From the NCBI RefSeq assembly GCF_900476215.1, contig NZ_LS483446.1, forward strand, positions 1,240,001 through 1,304,000: a stretch of 64,000 nt of DNA. Direction: 5' to 3'. This DNA comes from Helicobacter mustelae (lineage in GTDB: Bacteria > Campylobacterota > Campylobacteria > Campylobacterales > Helicobacteraceae). Position 1 is the first letter of the stretch, and every line of letters starts with the position of its first letter. The position numbers were made by a program, and so were the translations under genes. The notes beneath the pieces were generated by a model. It was not told the origin of the DNA. It ran no database searches and was given only the letters and a program-made list of their open reading frames with translations. Of this stretch, positions 35,396 to 44,601 are shown in pieces.

Positions 35396-35665
35396 ATGAA
35401 AAAAGCTGCTGCACTCGCCTATGCCCCCTATCAAAATTCCGCTCCCAAGGTCGTGGCCTCAGGCAAGGGAACCATCGCAGAGCAAATCATCCAAAAAGCC
35501 AGAGAATATGATGTGCCACTATTTAGTAATACAGCATTGGTAGATTCCCTCATTGGCATAGAGATTGATAGCCAAATCCCTCCAGAACTCTATCAGGGCG
35601 TGGTAGAGGTATTTATCTGGCTGGAGCATTGCGAGAAAAAAGCTCAAGCAAGCCATAATCCCTGA
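35396..35665 (+). CDS. flhX: FlhX: stand-alone FlhB C-terminal-domain homologue
   Basis: An 89-residue protein matching only the cytoplasmic end of FlhB after its autocleavage point: AALAYAPYQNSAPKVVASGKG, IIQKAREYDVPLFSNTALVDSL and the closing IPPELYQGVVEVFIWL. The membrane domain and the NPTH cleavage sequence are absent. Such free FlhB-C proteins (FlhX) are known in Helicobacter next to ribE and can replace the cleaved FlhB tail in flagellar export. Probably co-transcribed with ribE. Confidence 0.88.
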   Translation: MKKAAALAYAPYQNSAPKVVASGKGTIAEQIIQKAREYDVPLFSNTALVDSLIGIEIDSQIPPELYQGVVEVFIWLEHCEKKAQASHNP

Positions 35666-35763
35666 TGGAGCCACTGGGTTTTTGAGGGAGAGTGTTTTAG
35701 CGCAGGGAGCTTGGTGGATTCCTCTGCCTTGACCCAAGCAAATCCCAGCACAAGCGCAACAAA

Positions 35764-36582
35764 TCAAGTAGAGAGTTTTTGGAGGAAGGGGAGGTTTTTT
35801 TGGATGAGCGGGGAGGCTTTTTGGAGGAAATGCGAGCCCGTGACTAGGATCGAAAAAATATAAATGAGTGTCAATATGACCTTATGAGATTTTGATGAGA
35901 TTTTTTGGATGAGATGAATCCCGATGCTCACTCCCACCATGGCACTGATGCCAACGACCATCCCAATATGCAAAACCTCCTCATCAATCACGCCATGGCG
36001 GAAAAAAGAAATCGCTCCAGAAACAGAAGAACAAATGATAAAAAACAAAGACAATACGCTAATTTTTTTGGCATCAAATCCTAGAAAATACATCAAAATC
36101 GGAATCAAAATCAGCCCTCCGCCAATGCCAAGAGAAATGGCAAAGACCCCAGTGAATGCCCCTGCAAAAATCATCACACTGGCATAGCGAAGTTTTTGAT
36201 CGCGGAATTCTGTTTCTTTGAGCTTGTGACTGGATTTTTTTGTGAGGAATTTATAAAGGGAGATACACATCAAACACAAAAAAATAAAAGTCAGTAAGAC
36301 TTCGCTCAAAACCTGCAGCACCAAGCCGCTAAAACTCGCACCAATCATGCCCCCAATGCCCAAAAAAATACCATCACGCAGAGAAAATAGGCGTTTTTTG
36401 TAGTTGATAATAGACCCAAAAGTAGAGGCAAAAATCATCTGAAATACAGAAATTGCCACAGCATGATGCATGCTAAAACCAAGGCTCGTCATCACCGGCA
36501 CAATCACCGTCCCACCCCCCAATCCAAAAAGCCCAGAAGTGATTCCAGAAAACACCCCCACAAGCATGTACAAAAAATCCAT
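35764..36582 (-). CDS. TauE/SafE-family membrane permease
   Basis: A 272-residue membrane protein with about eight helices and the two duplicated glycine-rich motifs of the TauE/SafE family, GVFSGITSGLFGLGGGTVIVPVM and GAFTGVFAISLGIGGGLILIPIL. The family exports sulfite, sulfoacetate or similar anions or imports sulfur compounds. The substrate cannot be read. It is convergent with flhX and divergent from nadK. Confidence 0.88.
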   Translation of the reverse strand: MDFLYMLVGVFSGITSGLFGLGGGTVIVPVMTSLGFSMHHAVAISVFQMIFASTFGSIINYKKRLFSLRDGIFLGIGGMIGASFSGLVLQVLSEVLLTFIFLCLMCISLYKFLTKKSSHKLKETEFRDQKLRYASVMIFAGAFTGVFAISLGIGGGLILIPILMYFLGFDAKKISVLSLFFIICSSVSGAISFFRHGVIDEEVLHIGMVVGISAMVGVSIGIHLIQKISSKSHKVILTLIYIFSILVTGSHFLQKASPLIQKNLPFLQKLST

Positions 36583-36658
36583 ATTTCCTCGCTTCCTGGT
36601 ATAAAAAACGCGCGAGATGTACTATAGTGATTGTTTTTGAATGGATGGCATAATTTGC

Positions 36659-36664
36659 TACAAT
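36659..36664 (+). promoter_or_regulatory. -10 box of the nadK operon
   Basis: TTTGCTACAAT supplies an extended -10 with TACAAT at 36659-36664, 24 bases before the nadK ATG. Confidence 0.45.
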
Positions 36665-36687
36665 TGCACAAAAATTCTTGGATCAAG

Positions 36688-37524
36688 ATGCAAAAAAGTA
36701 TTCGCATAATTGGCGTGGTTTTACGGCCCAATACCCCCCATATCATCGATTTGTTTTCCCAAATCCAAAAAGCCTTTGAAAAAGAGGGGATAAAGGTACT
36801 GCTAGAGCGTACAGAGATTAGCAAAAATGTCGCTTCGCTGCCATTTTCTGAGATGGTGAAGCAAGTGGATGCAATGTCTTCTCTTGGCGGGGATGGGACA
36901 CTCATCTCGCTAATGCGCAGGCTCTATGGCTGCAACCTCCCTGCCTTTGGCATCAATATCGGGAATCTTGGCTTTTTGACAGCGACCAATCCTGATAGCA
37001 TCTCTTCCTTTGCCAAAATCTTGAAGAATGGGGATTATAAAATCAATGCCCATATGCTGCTAGAGGCACAAATTGGCACACATCACAGCATTGCTGTGAA
37101 TGAATTTTTGATTTCCAAAAATAATTTTCTTGGGGGGTGCTTAAGAATCCATGCCTTCATTGATGAACAGCAATTCAATACCTATCGCGCAGATTCCCTA
37201 ATCATCGCCACTCCCACAGGATCCACTGCCTATAATATCAGCTCTGGAGGGTCAATTGCTTATCCTTTGTGCAAAAACATCCTCCTCACTCCCGTCGCAG
37301 CCCACACACTCACCCAGCGCCCCATGGTATTGCATGATAGCTGCAATCTCAATTTTAGGATCGATCCACAGGGCTCACTCATCACTGATGGCCAAGAAAA
37401 AATCCCCCTTACCAAAGAAGACACTCTCTCCATCCACGCTGCAAAGCATCCAGGCTATCTCATCCAGGCTCATGACTACAATTATTTCCAAATCCTCAAA
37501 GAAAAATTCCAATGGGGGCAATAA
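36688..37524 (+). CDS. nadK: NAD kinase
   Basis: NAD kinase makes NADP. From the ATG at 36688 the protein has 278 residues, with the ATP/polyphosphate site SSLGGDGTLISLMR, GINIGNLGFLT, NEFLISK and the glycine-rich motif TPTGSTAYNISSGGSI. The longer open frame to 36631 runs across the promoter box and is not used. recN follows after 25 bases; the order nadK-recN-NFACT is the H. pylori one. Confidence 0.95.
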   Translation: MQKSIRIIGVVLRPNTPHIIDLFSQIQKAFEKEGIKVLLERTEISKNVASLPFSEMVKQVDAMSSLGGDGTLISLMRRLYGCNLPAFGINIGNLGFLTATNPDSISSFAKILKNGDYKINAHMLLEAQIGTHHSIAVNEFLISKNNFLGGCLRIHAFIDEQQFNTYRADSLIIATPTGSTAYNISSGGSIAYPLCKNILLTPVAAHTLTQRPMVLHDSCNLNFRIDPQGSLITDGQEKIPLTKEDTLSIHAAKHPGYLIQAHDYNYFQILKEKFQWGQ

Positions 37525-37549
37525 ATGGGACAACAAATAAGAAAAACCA

Positions 37550-39058
37550 ATGATTGAATACATCAAAATCAAAGAAAATATAGTGTTTGAAAACGTGGAG
37601 CTAGAGCTCTTTGCAGGGCTCAATGTCTTTAGCGGAGCTAGCGGGAGTGGAAAGTCGGTTTTTATGGAGTCACTGCTGGGGGTTTTTGGACTTAGGGAGA
37701 GCAATGCCAAAAGCATCCAAACCCTCATCTCTGGGATTCCTTGGGAGGGTGAGGAAGAGCTGGTTTTGCACATCCAAAAAAACCCAAAAACCAGATACAA
37801 CCTCAATGGCAACATCATCGCAAAAAAAACCCTACAAAACATCCTAGCTCCAGCAATCAAACATATTTCGCTCAAAAATGCCGCAGAATTGCGAGCGCAA
37901 AATCTACTAAAAACACTAGATTGCCTCATCATCCATCACCAAAAAGGCTACAAAGAATTGCTAGATTGCCTAAAGAAAAGCTTTTGTGCGTATAAAAATT
38001 GTCAGAGTGAGTATCAAGATTTGCTAAAAAAAGAGCAAAATCTGCAGGAATTAAGGGAATTAGCATCCTTTGAGATCCAAAAAATCTCATCCATCAACCC
38101 TAAAATTGGAGAATACGAAAAACTCATGGAGCTAAAGAAATCCCTCTCCAAAAAAGAAAAACTCCAAGATAAGATCGCCTATGCACTGCAGGCTTTTGAT
38201 CATCTAGATTGCATCCATGATGCGCTGCAGGCCTGTGAGATAGAACTTCCTCATTTTAGTGATTCCCTGCTTGAGGCAAAAGAAATTCTGCAAGAGCAAA
38301 ATAACAAACTCCAAGATCTTGAAGGCATAGAGCCCGAAGAGCTTTTAGAGCGTATCTCAAATCTCGCCTCTCTCAATCAGCGCTATGGAAGCATAGAGGG
38401 TGCACTTGCACATCTAAAAACTCAAAAAGAAAAACTCAAAGATTATGAAAATCTAAGCTTCCACAAAGAAGAGCTAGAAAAACAATGCCAAGAGCTAGAA
38501 AAACAATGCCAGCAAACTGCCAAAGAAATCACAAAATGGCGGGGGCAGTTTCTAGAGCTTTTCAAAAAAGAGCTTGAAAAAAACTGCCAAACCCTAAAGC
38601 TCCAACACCTAGCAGTCTCCCTCATCCCCTGTGCCATAACAGAAAATGGGACTGAAGAGCTAGAAATCAAGCTCAAAGAGAGTCCTGTGCAGAATCTAAG
38701 CATGGGAGAGTACAACCGCCTGCGCCTAGCCCTAATCTGCCTAGATTGTGCCTATAATCAAAATACTGGGATCTTGGTGCTTGATGAGATCGATGCCAAT
38801 CTTAGCGGAGAAGAGAGCGAGGGCGTGGCAAAAATCCTAAAAATTCTTTCCCAAAGCTATCAGGTCTTTGCAATCTCCCATCAGCCGCATTTGCCCGCCC
38901 TTGCCAATCATCACTATCTGGTGTACAAAACACCAAAAGGAAGTCAAATCAAAGAGTTAAATCTAAAAGAAAGAATCCAAGAGGTGGCTAGGATGATTAG
39001 CGGGACAAATATCACAAAAGAGGCACTAGATTTTGCTAAAAAGCACCTGGGGGGCTAG
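37550..39058 (+). CDS. recN: DNA repair protein RecN (SMC-like)
   Basis: RecN is an SMC-like ATPase that tethers broken DNA ends. The 502-residue protein has Walker A GASGSGKSVFMESLLG near 30-45, a coiled coil of about 120-350, the signature QNLSMGEYNRLRLAL and Walker B GILVLDEIDANLSGEE. It is about 50 residues shorter than E. coli RecN, mostly in the coiled coil. A 21-base tandem duplication lies in the coiled coil (38471-38511). Confidence 0.94.
   Translation: MIEYIKIKENIVFENVELELFAGLNVFSGASGSGKSVFMESLLGVFGLRESNAKSIQTLISGIPWEGEEELVLHIQKNPKTRYNLNGNIIAKKTLQNILAPAIKHISLKNAAELRAQNLLKTLDCLIIHHQKGYKELLDCLKKSFCAYKNCQSEYQDLLKKEQNLQELRELASFEIQKISSINPKIGEYEKLMELKKSLSKKEKLQDKIAYALQAFDHLDCIHDALQACEIELPHFSDSLLEAKEILQEQNNKLQDLEGIEPEELLERISNLASLNQRYGSIEGALAHLKTQKEKLKDYENLSFHKEELEKQCQELEKQCQQTAKEITKWRGQFLELFKKELEKNCQTLKLQHLAVSLIPCAITENGTEELEIKLKESPVQNLSMGEYNRLRLALICLDCAYNQNTGILVLDEIDANLSGEESEGVAKILKILSQSYQVFAISHQPHLPALANHHYLVYKTPKGSQIKELNLKERIQEVARMISGTNITKEALDFAKKHLGG
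38471..38511 (+). repeat. 21-base tandem duplication in recN, one heptad long
   Basis: The unit GAGCTAGAAAAACAATGCCA is present twice in direct succession (38471 and 38492), the second unit differing only at its last base. In protein it repeats ELEKQCQ, exactly one coiled-coil heptad, so the frame and the coil register are kept. Confidence 0.9.
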
Positions 39059-39060
39059 GG

Positions 39061-40377
39061 ATGCAGCTCTCTTGGCTCAAAAATATCGCAAGGCTTTTCA
39101 AAGAATATCAAGAAATCACACATATTAGGCGCATTGAAGATAATTTTTTTTATATAAAACTTGATGGAGAGGGTTTTTATTTTGATCTTAGCAAGCAGAA
39201 AAATCAGATTTTTCTAGCGCCTGAAATCTTGAGCAAAAAAGTCTATCAGGCCCCTTTTGACATCCTGCTCCAAAAGCTTTGCACGCATGCAAAGCTAAAG
39301 GATTGCTCTATTGATGGGAATAATCGAATCTTGATTTTTTCCTGTGTGCAAAATAATGCTTACAAGAGCTTTGCTTTTTTTCTGCATTTTGAATTCACTG
39401 GCAAGCACACCAATGCCATCATCACAGACCAAAATCACAAAATCCTAGAGGCATTGCGCCACATCAACCCCTCCAAAAGCTCACGCGAAATCAAAGTGGG
39501 ACAAATCCTAGAACCCCTCTTCCAAAGAGAGGGACATTTCCCAGATCTCCCCTATGATAAGGACTCTCTTTTTGAGCAATTGAGGCAAAATTACGCACAG
39601 ATGCTAGAAAAACAACTAACAAGCAAAAAACAGACACTCTTAGGGCAACTCACCAAAAAAAGCACCAAGCTAAAAGATTTGCTAAGCACACTCCCAGAAA
39701 AATCTACACTTTTAGAAACCGCAAAAAAACTTAGCGATGAGGCTACGCTGCTGCTTGCAAATCTCCACAAAATCCCCCCCTATGCCACAGAAATAACCCT
39801 GCAAGATTTCTGCCAAAATCCCATCACCATCACCATAGAAAAACCCTATGCCTCACCTCAAGACCTGGTGAATGCAAGATTTTCCCAGAGCAAAAAAATC
39901 ACACAAAAAGCAAAAGGAATTGCCATCCAGCGCCAAAATCTTGAGGATAAGATAAGGTTTTTGGAGCGTGAGATTGATTTCATCACACACACCAATGCAC
40001 TAGAAAATCTCCTCATCCTCAAACCACAAAAGCAAAACAAAAAGAAAGAACACAAGTTTGAGAGTTTTTTCATCCAGAATTTCAAGATTTCTTTGGGGAA
40101 GAATCAAGCAGAAAATCAAGAACTCCTAGAAACTGCCAGGGCAAATGACATTTGGCTACATATCAGAGACATCCCATCCTCACATATGATCATCCACTGT
40201 GGCAAAACAAAAGTGCCCCCACATGTCATCAAAAAAGCCGGAGAAATCCTTGTGGGGCTTGATTGTGTTGGAAAAGGGAATTTTGAAGTCGATTATACCT
40301 TGAGGAAATTTGTAAAAATCAAAGAAAGGGCCAATGTGGTGTATGCAAAACACCAAACCCTGAGTTACAAAAAATAA
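39061..40377 (+). CDS. NFACT-family protein (FbpA/RqcH-like)
   Basis: A 438-residue NFACT protein. The C-terminal NFACT-R domain is clear: ETARANDIWLHIRDIPSSHMII, then KVPPHVIKKAGEILV. The N-terminal NFACT-N domain and a central coiled coil (about 170-330) are present. RqcH-type members bind stalled 50S subunits and add alanine tails to stuck peptides; older names call them fibronectin-binding proteins. It is shorter than Bacillus RqcH but similar to the H. pylori member in the same place, three bases after recN. Confidence 0.85.
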   Translation: MQLSWLKNIARLFKEYQEITHIRRIEDNFFYIKLDGEGFYFDLSKQKNQIFLAPEILSKKVYQAPFDILLQKLCTHAKLKDCSIDGNNRILIFSCVQNNAYKSFAFFLHFEFTGKHTNAIITDQNHKILEALRHINPSKSSREIKVGQILEPLFQREGHFPDLPYDKDSLFEQLRQNYAQMLEKQLTSKKQTLLGQLTKKSTKLKDLLSTLPEKSTLLETAKKLSDEATLLLANLHKIPPYATEITLQDFCQNPITITIEKPYASPQDLVNARFSQSKKITQKAKGIAIQRQNLEDKIRFLEREIDFITHTNALENLLILKPQKQNKKKEHKFESFFIQNFKISLGKNQAENQELLETARANDIWLHIRDIPSSHMIIHCGKTKVPPHVIKKAGEILVGLDCVGKGNFEVDYTLRKFVKIKERANVVYAKHQTLSYKK

Positions 40378-40390
40378 TCAAGGAGTTCCC

Positions 40391-40678
40391 ATGGCAATCT
40401 CTCCGATTGGAAACATCACCTACATCAACCAAAATACTCAAGCCACTGCCGCAACAATCCGCCATGATATCACACCTGGGGTTTCACAAGAATTTGAAGA
40501 CAAGCTAAAAAATATCGAGGAAACCCGCCCAACTGAAGATGCAAACAAGATTGACAAAGACACCCAGAGACAAAATCAGCAAAGCTTCCAAGAGCAAGGC
40601 AAGGGTGAAAAAAATCCATCAGAAGAAGAGACACAGACCTCCTCCCACACCTCTCATCTCCTAGATGTCAAGGCCTAA
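40391..40678 (+). CDS. Small soluble protein of unknown function, starts MAISPIGN
   Basis: A 95-residue hydrophilic protein. The N-terminus MAISPIGNITYINQNTQAT looks conserved in type, while the rest is low-complexity and rich in Gln, Glu, Asp and Lys, probably unfolded. AAGGAG is present seven bases before the ATG and the gene follows the NFACT gene by 13 bases, so it is expressed with it. No domain is recognised. Confidence 0.7.
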   Translation: MAISPIGNITYINQNTQATAATIRHDITPGVSQEFEDKLKNIEETRPTEDANKIDKDTQRQNQQSFQEQGKGEKNPSEEETQTSSHTSHLLDVKA

Positions 40679-40948
40679 CCCATCTCTGATGGAAATGTGC
40701 AGGCTCAGTGAGGGGGGCACTCAAGACATGAAAATCAAGCGTGGGGAAACAGGTGGCAGCATAAAGCCTCAAGTGCTAGTGGGGCGATAGCATCAGGCGC
40801 AATAAAATTGCAAAAAGACCCGATAGCAAAGTCAAAAATACCTAGTGTCACACAAAAAAAGTATCACACAAAAAAAACTAGGGACAAAACCAAAGAGAGT
40901 AAAAAACTCAGTGTAATTTGTGATTGGTAAAATCGCTGTGCTACAGGG
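40679..40948. other. Convergent intergenic region, no gene seen
   Basis: These 270 bases lie between the 3' ends of the small MAISPIGN gene and carA. A TCACACAAAAAAA motif occurs twice near 40848-40878. No hairpin with a T-run and no plausible frame were found. Confidence 0.5.
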
Positions 40949-42070
40949 TTAGCTCATCATGTTGGCAAATTTCAAAAAGAGCTTTCTGGCTTCCTTGGGG
41001 CCAGGGCTTGATTCTGGATGGTATTGCACAGAAAAAATGGGTGCATCTCTATATGCGATGCCCTCAATCGTGCCATCAAAAAGATTGCGATGTGTAATCT
41101 CTGCGACCTCCTTAATACTCTCTGGCACAGAATAATTGTGATTTTGTGATGTGATTTCTACCTCGCCAGTTTGCATGTTTTTGACAGGATGGTTGCCACC
41201 GTGATGCCCAAACTTGAGCTTATAAGTCTCATAGCCATGTGCGATGGAGAGCAATTGATGGCCCAGACAAATCCCAAACATGGGGATTTTTGCAACGATG
41301 AGTTTTTGGATCTCTTGAATCTCTTTGCGCAATATCATGGGATCCCCCGGTCCATTAGAGAGAAATACTCCCTGAATCTGACCAGAGGCAAAACGAGCAA
41401 TGATATCTTCTGCCAAAAAGCTATGAGGCAGGATCTCCACCTCAAGCCCCGCTGCAGTGAGTTCATTGAGGATATTTGTCTTGATTCCAAAATCAATGGC
41501 GATGATGTTTTTCTTGGTTTTTGAGGGCTCATAGTCCCATGTCTCAAAATCAAAAACACCCCTTTGGTGTTTGTAGGAGGATTTGGTAGAAACAAGATTG
41601 ATGTAATTTATCTCCTCGATGCGTTGGGATTTTTTTAGCATCTGGCGCAACTCTTGCTTGTCAGAGATCTCAGTAGAGGCAATCATCATCATGGAGCCTT
41701 CCTGGCGCACTGTTTTGATGAGATCTCTGGTATTCACCCTAGCTATCCCCATGATATTAGACCGCCTTAGCAACAAGTCTAGACTCTCTTTGGCACGGAA
41801 ATTAGAAAAATACTCATTATACTCTCGCACCAAAATCCCCTTGCAATGCGGAGTCTTTGACTCTGCATCCTGGGGATTGGCCCCCACTATGCCAATCTCT
41901 GGCATGCTAAAAACCACAAACTGCCCTGCATAACTGGGGTCTGTGATGATCTCTTGATATCCACTCATCGAGGTATTAAAGACGATCTCGCCCACGCTGC
42001 TACCCTGCGCGCCAAAAGAGGAGGCCTCAAAAAACATCCCATTTTCTAAATAAACCCAAGCCTCTTGCAC
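40949..42070 (-). CDS. carA: Carbamoyl phosphate synthase small subunit
   Basis: CarA hydrolyses glutamine and passes ammonia to CarB for pyrimidine and arginine synthesis. The 373-residue protein has the N-terminal CPSase domain (GEIVFNTSMSGYQEIITDPSY) and a C-terminal class I glutaminase with nucleophile cysteine in FGICLGHQLL and the His/Glu pair in VQYHPESSPGP. GTG start overlaps the DUF507 stop. carB is not in this window. Confidence 0.96.
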   Translation of the reverse strand: MQEAWVYLENGMFFEASSFGAQGSSVGEIVFNTSMSGYQEIITDPSYAGQFVVFSMPEIGIVGANPQDAESKTPHCKGILVREYNEYFSNFRAKESLDLLLRRSNIMGIARVNTRDLIKTVRQEGSMMMIASTEISDKQELRQMLKKSQRIEEINYINLVSTKSSYKHQRGVFDFETWDYEPSKTKKNIIAIDFGIKTNILNELTAAGLEVEILPHSFLAEDIIARFASGQIQGVFLSNGPGDPMILRKEIQEIQKLIVAKIPMFGICLGHQLLSIAHGYETYKLKFGHHGGNHPVKNMQTGEVEITSQNHNYSVPESIKEVAEITHRNLFDGTIEGIAYRDAPIFSVQYHPESSPGPKEARKLFLKFANMMS

Positions 42071-42618
42071 TAAAAACCTCTTCTCTTTAGTTCCTCTTGA
42101 TACATCTTCTCAAAGACGAGCTCATATTCCTCTGTGCCCACAATCAATTTTCGCTTATAATTTTTTAACTTATCAAATACTGCACTTTCGACATCTTCAT
42201 ACACCTTGGCATACAGGTCAATGGATTTGAAGATGAGATTTTTCACAAGATTTTCACTCACCCTTACTTTGATAAACCCCTCCAAGATCAATTCATCCAA
42301 GAGCTTATGAGAGAGTTCATTATAGCGATCCTCCCAGGAGAGAGAAAAATTCTCATCATTGGCGATCTGGCGCTTAATCATCCAAAAAAGCTGTTTTTCA
42401 TCTGCGCGCATGAACTCAATATTTTCTAGATTCTCCTCGATAAGCTGCTTTGCTTTTGCATCAATCTGCATTTCTTTTTTGATTCCCTCCTCCAAAACCT
42501 CCCCAGCGATTTTTGCAATATTTTCTAGAGAAGTTTTGACCTCCAAAAGATTTGAACCTGCAATGTCAATGGCAATTTTATTGGCCACATAAGGAACATG
42601 AGTTGTTTTCAATTTCAT
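42070..42618 (-). CDS. DUF507 protein
   Basis: A 182-residue, charged, mostly helical protein starting MKLKTTHVPYVANKIAIDI, of the DUF507 family, which is found upstream of carA in Helicobacter. It appears as two similar halves, each with a V-N-L-type start and a K/E-rich helix. The function is unknown. It overlaps carA by one base. Confidence 0.78.
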   Translation of the reverse strand: MKLKTTHVPYVANKIAIDIAGSNLLEVKTSLENIAKIAGEVLEEGIKKEMQIDAKAKQLIEENLENIEFMRADEKQLFWMIKRQIANDENFSLSWEDRYNELSHKLLDELILEGFIKVRVSENLVKNLIFKSIDLYAKVYEDVESAVFDKLKNYKRKLIVGTEEYELVFEKMYQEELKRRGF

Positions 42619-42681
42619 TGCGCACCCCTTTGATTGAATGGCTCATTTTAACGAGTTTTCCATAAATCTTTTATAAAAATC

Positions 42682-44601
42682 CTAAAAGATTAACTGATTT
42701 TCCTCTTCTGTAATCTTCTTCTCTGGCAGCTTAGAAATATCAGTATAAAAATACTTGGTTCCATCAATAGTCTTTTGATAAACACCATCAGGAATGCGGA
42801 AATTCCTCCCAAGTGCTGGGTCAATTTTTAGAACATGATTGATAAAATCTGAAAACACAGGCGCCACGATACTAGCCCCGCCACCCACGCGCCCAATGGA
42901 GCCATTATTGTCATTGCCAAACCAAATCACAATCTGGATATCTGGAGTGAAACCACAAAACCATGCATCATTATTATTGTTTGTCGTGCCTGTTTTGCCA
43001 GCCACATCCATCCCTCGCACCCTGGCTCTGCGCGCAGTTCCATTTTTCACGACTTCTTCCAAGATTGAAGTCACTAGATATGCTTGCTGGGGAGAGGTGA
43101 TGTCTTCTTGATTGGGGTGGAAATATTCTTTGACACCACTTGGCTTGATGACTTCTTTGATGAGATTTGGCTCAATCATGGTCCCATGATTAGAAAAAAT
43201 CGAATAGGCACGCGCCAAATCAATGGGAGTGACAATTAAGCTGCCCAGAATAATCGTGAGATTTTTTGTGGCAGGATGGAAGCCATAGCGCTCTAGGGCA
43301 TTATAGGTTTTCTCAAATCCCACCGTGTCTACGAGATTGATGGTAGCAAGATTGAGGGAGTGAATGAGCGCATAACGCAAGCTCACGATCCCATTGAAGG
43401 AATTTGCCGCATTCTTGGGGCGCCAGTACTCATCATCCTTGCCAAAACTCCGTGCCACATCTGGGATCATGGTAGCAGGAGAATATCCCATGTCAAAGGC
43501 ATTGAGGTAGATAAAGGGCTTGATGGTGCTGCCAATTTGTCGACGAGCTTGAGTGGCTCGATTAAATGAGGTTTTATTATAATCAATGCCGCCAATGAGC
43601 GCTAAAATCTCACCAGTTTTTGCCTGCGTGACGACCATTGCTCCATTGAGCATATTTCCTTTTTCTAACTTATTAATCTTGATTGCATGTTCATAGCCCC
43701 GCTCCATCACCTTTTGGGCGATATTTTGATAATCCAAATCAATGCCCACTTTGATCACATAACCCCCAGTCCTAAGATCTTGGATGTAATCTAGCTGTTT
43801 TAAAACCATATCCACGACATAGGGAGCTTGATTTTGAGCTAGGGTCTGATTATAAACCTCTGGGATCTCCACCAATGCACTACGATACTCACTCTCCCCA
43901 ATCCATCCAAGGTTATACATTCTCTCCAAGATATTATTGGCACGTGCAAGGGAAAAATCCATATTTTTGGTGGGGTCATAATAGCTTGGTGCGCGCGGCA
44001 GGCCCGCGATCATGGTGATTTCTTTGAGAGTGAGCTGATCGAGGGATTTTTTGAAATATCCAAGGGCCGCTGCCTTGACTCCAAAATAACCATGTCCCAA
44101 AAATGTATCATTCAAATAACGCTCCAAAATCTCTTCTTTGCTTAGTATCGATTCAATCTCAATGGCTAACATAGCCTCTTTAATCTTGCGATAGAGCGTC
44201 TTGTCGCGTGTGAGGATTGTATTTTTGATTAATTGTTGGGTGAGAGTGCTGCCTCCCTCAGAATATTTGCCATGACGCAGATTTTTGATGGAAGCACGCA
44301 AAATCGCATCATAATTGATGCCATGATGCTCAAAAAACAGTGTATCTTCCACAGCCAAAAGCGCTTCAATCATCCTCGGGGGGATTTCATCAAAGCGCGC
44401 ATAAAATCGGAACTGGCTGCCAAAAACATTGGCTACCAGCCGATCTTTTCGATCAAGAATCTGCGTGGTAAGCTGTGGTTTATAATTTTTTAGCTTTTTG
44501 ACATCCTCCTGCAGGCTCACCCACACGATGAATAGCCAAAACAACAATCCCCCAGACAAAATCAAAAATAAAACAAACCATGTCTTTTTTTTGAAAATCA
44601 A
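42682..44601 (-). CDS. pbp1A: Penicillin-binding protein 1A (bifunctional)
   Basis: A class A penicillin-binding protein of 639 residues: an N-terminal membrane anchor, a GT51 glycosyltransferase domain ([28 protein letters not shown], with the catalytic glutamate in the first motif) and a transpeptidase domain with SxxK in GSTIKPFIY and [13 protein letters not shown]. It starts with TTG overlapping the tlpD stop. The gene pair tlpD-pbp1A resembles H. pylori, where one further gene lies between them. Confidence 0.95.
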   Translation of the reverse strand: MIFKKKTWFVLFLILSGGLLFWLFIVWVSLQEDVKKLKNYKPQLTTQILDRKDRLVANVFGSQFRFYARFDEIPPRMIEALLAVEDTLFFEHHGINYDAILRASIKNLRHGKYSEGGSTLTQQLIKNTILTRDKTLYRKIKEAMLAIEIESILSKEEILERYLNDTFLGHGYFGVKAAALGYFKKSLDQLTLKEITMIAGLPRAPSYYDPTKNMDFSLARANNILERMYNLGWIGESEYRSALVEIPEVYNQTLAQNQAPYVVDMVLKQLDYIQDLRTGGYVIKVGIDLDYQNIAQKVMERGYEHAIKINKLEKGNMLNGAMVVTQAKTGEILALIGGIDYNKTSFNRATQARRQIGSTIKPFIYLNAFDMGYSPATMIPDVARSFGKDDEYWRPKNAANSFNGIVSLRYALIHSLNLATINLVDTVGFEKTYNALERYGFHPATKNLTIILGSLIVTPIDLARAYSIFSNHGTMIEPNLIKEVIKPSGVKEYFHPNQEDITSPQQAYLVTSILEEVVKNGTARRARVRGMDVAGKTGTTNNNNDAWFCGFTPDIQIVIWFGNDNNGSIGRVGGGASIVAPVFSDFINHVLKIDPALGRNFRIPDGVYQKTIDGTKYFYTDISKLPEKKITEEENQLIF

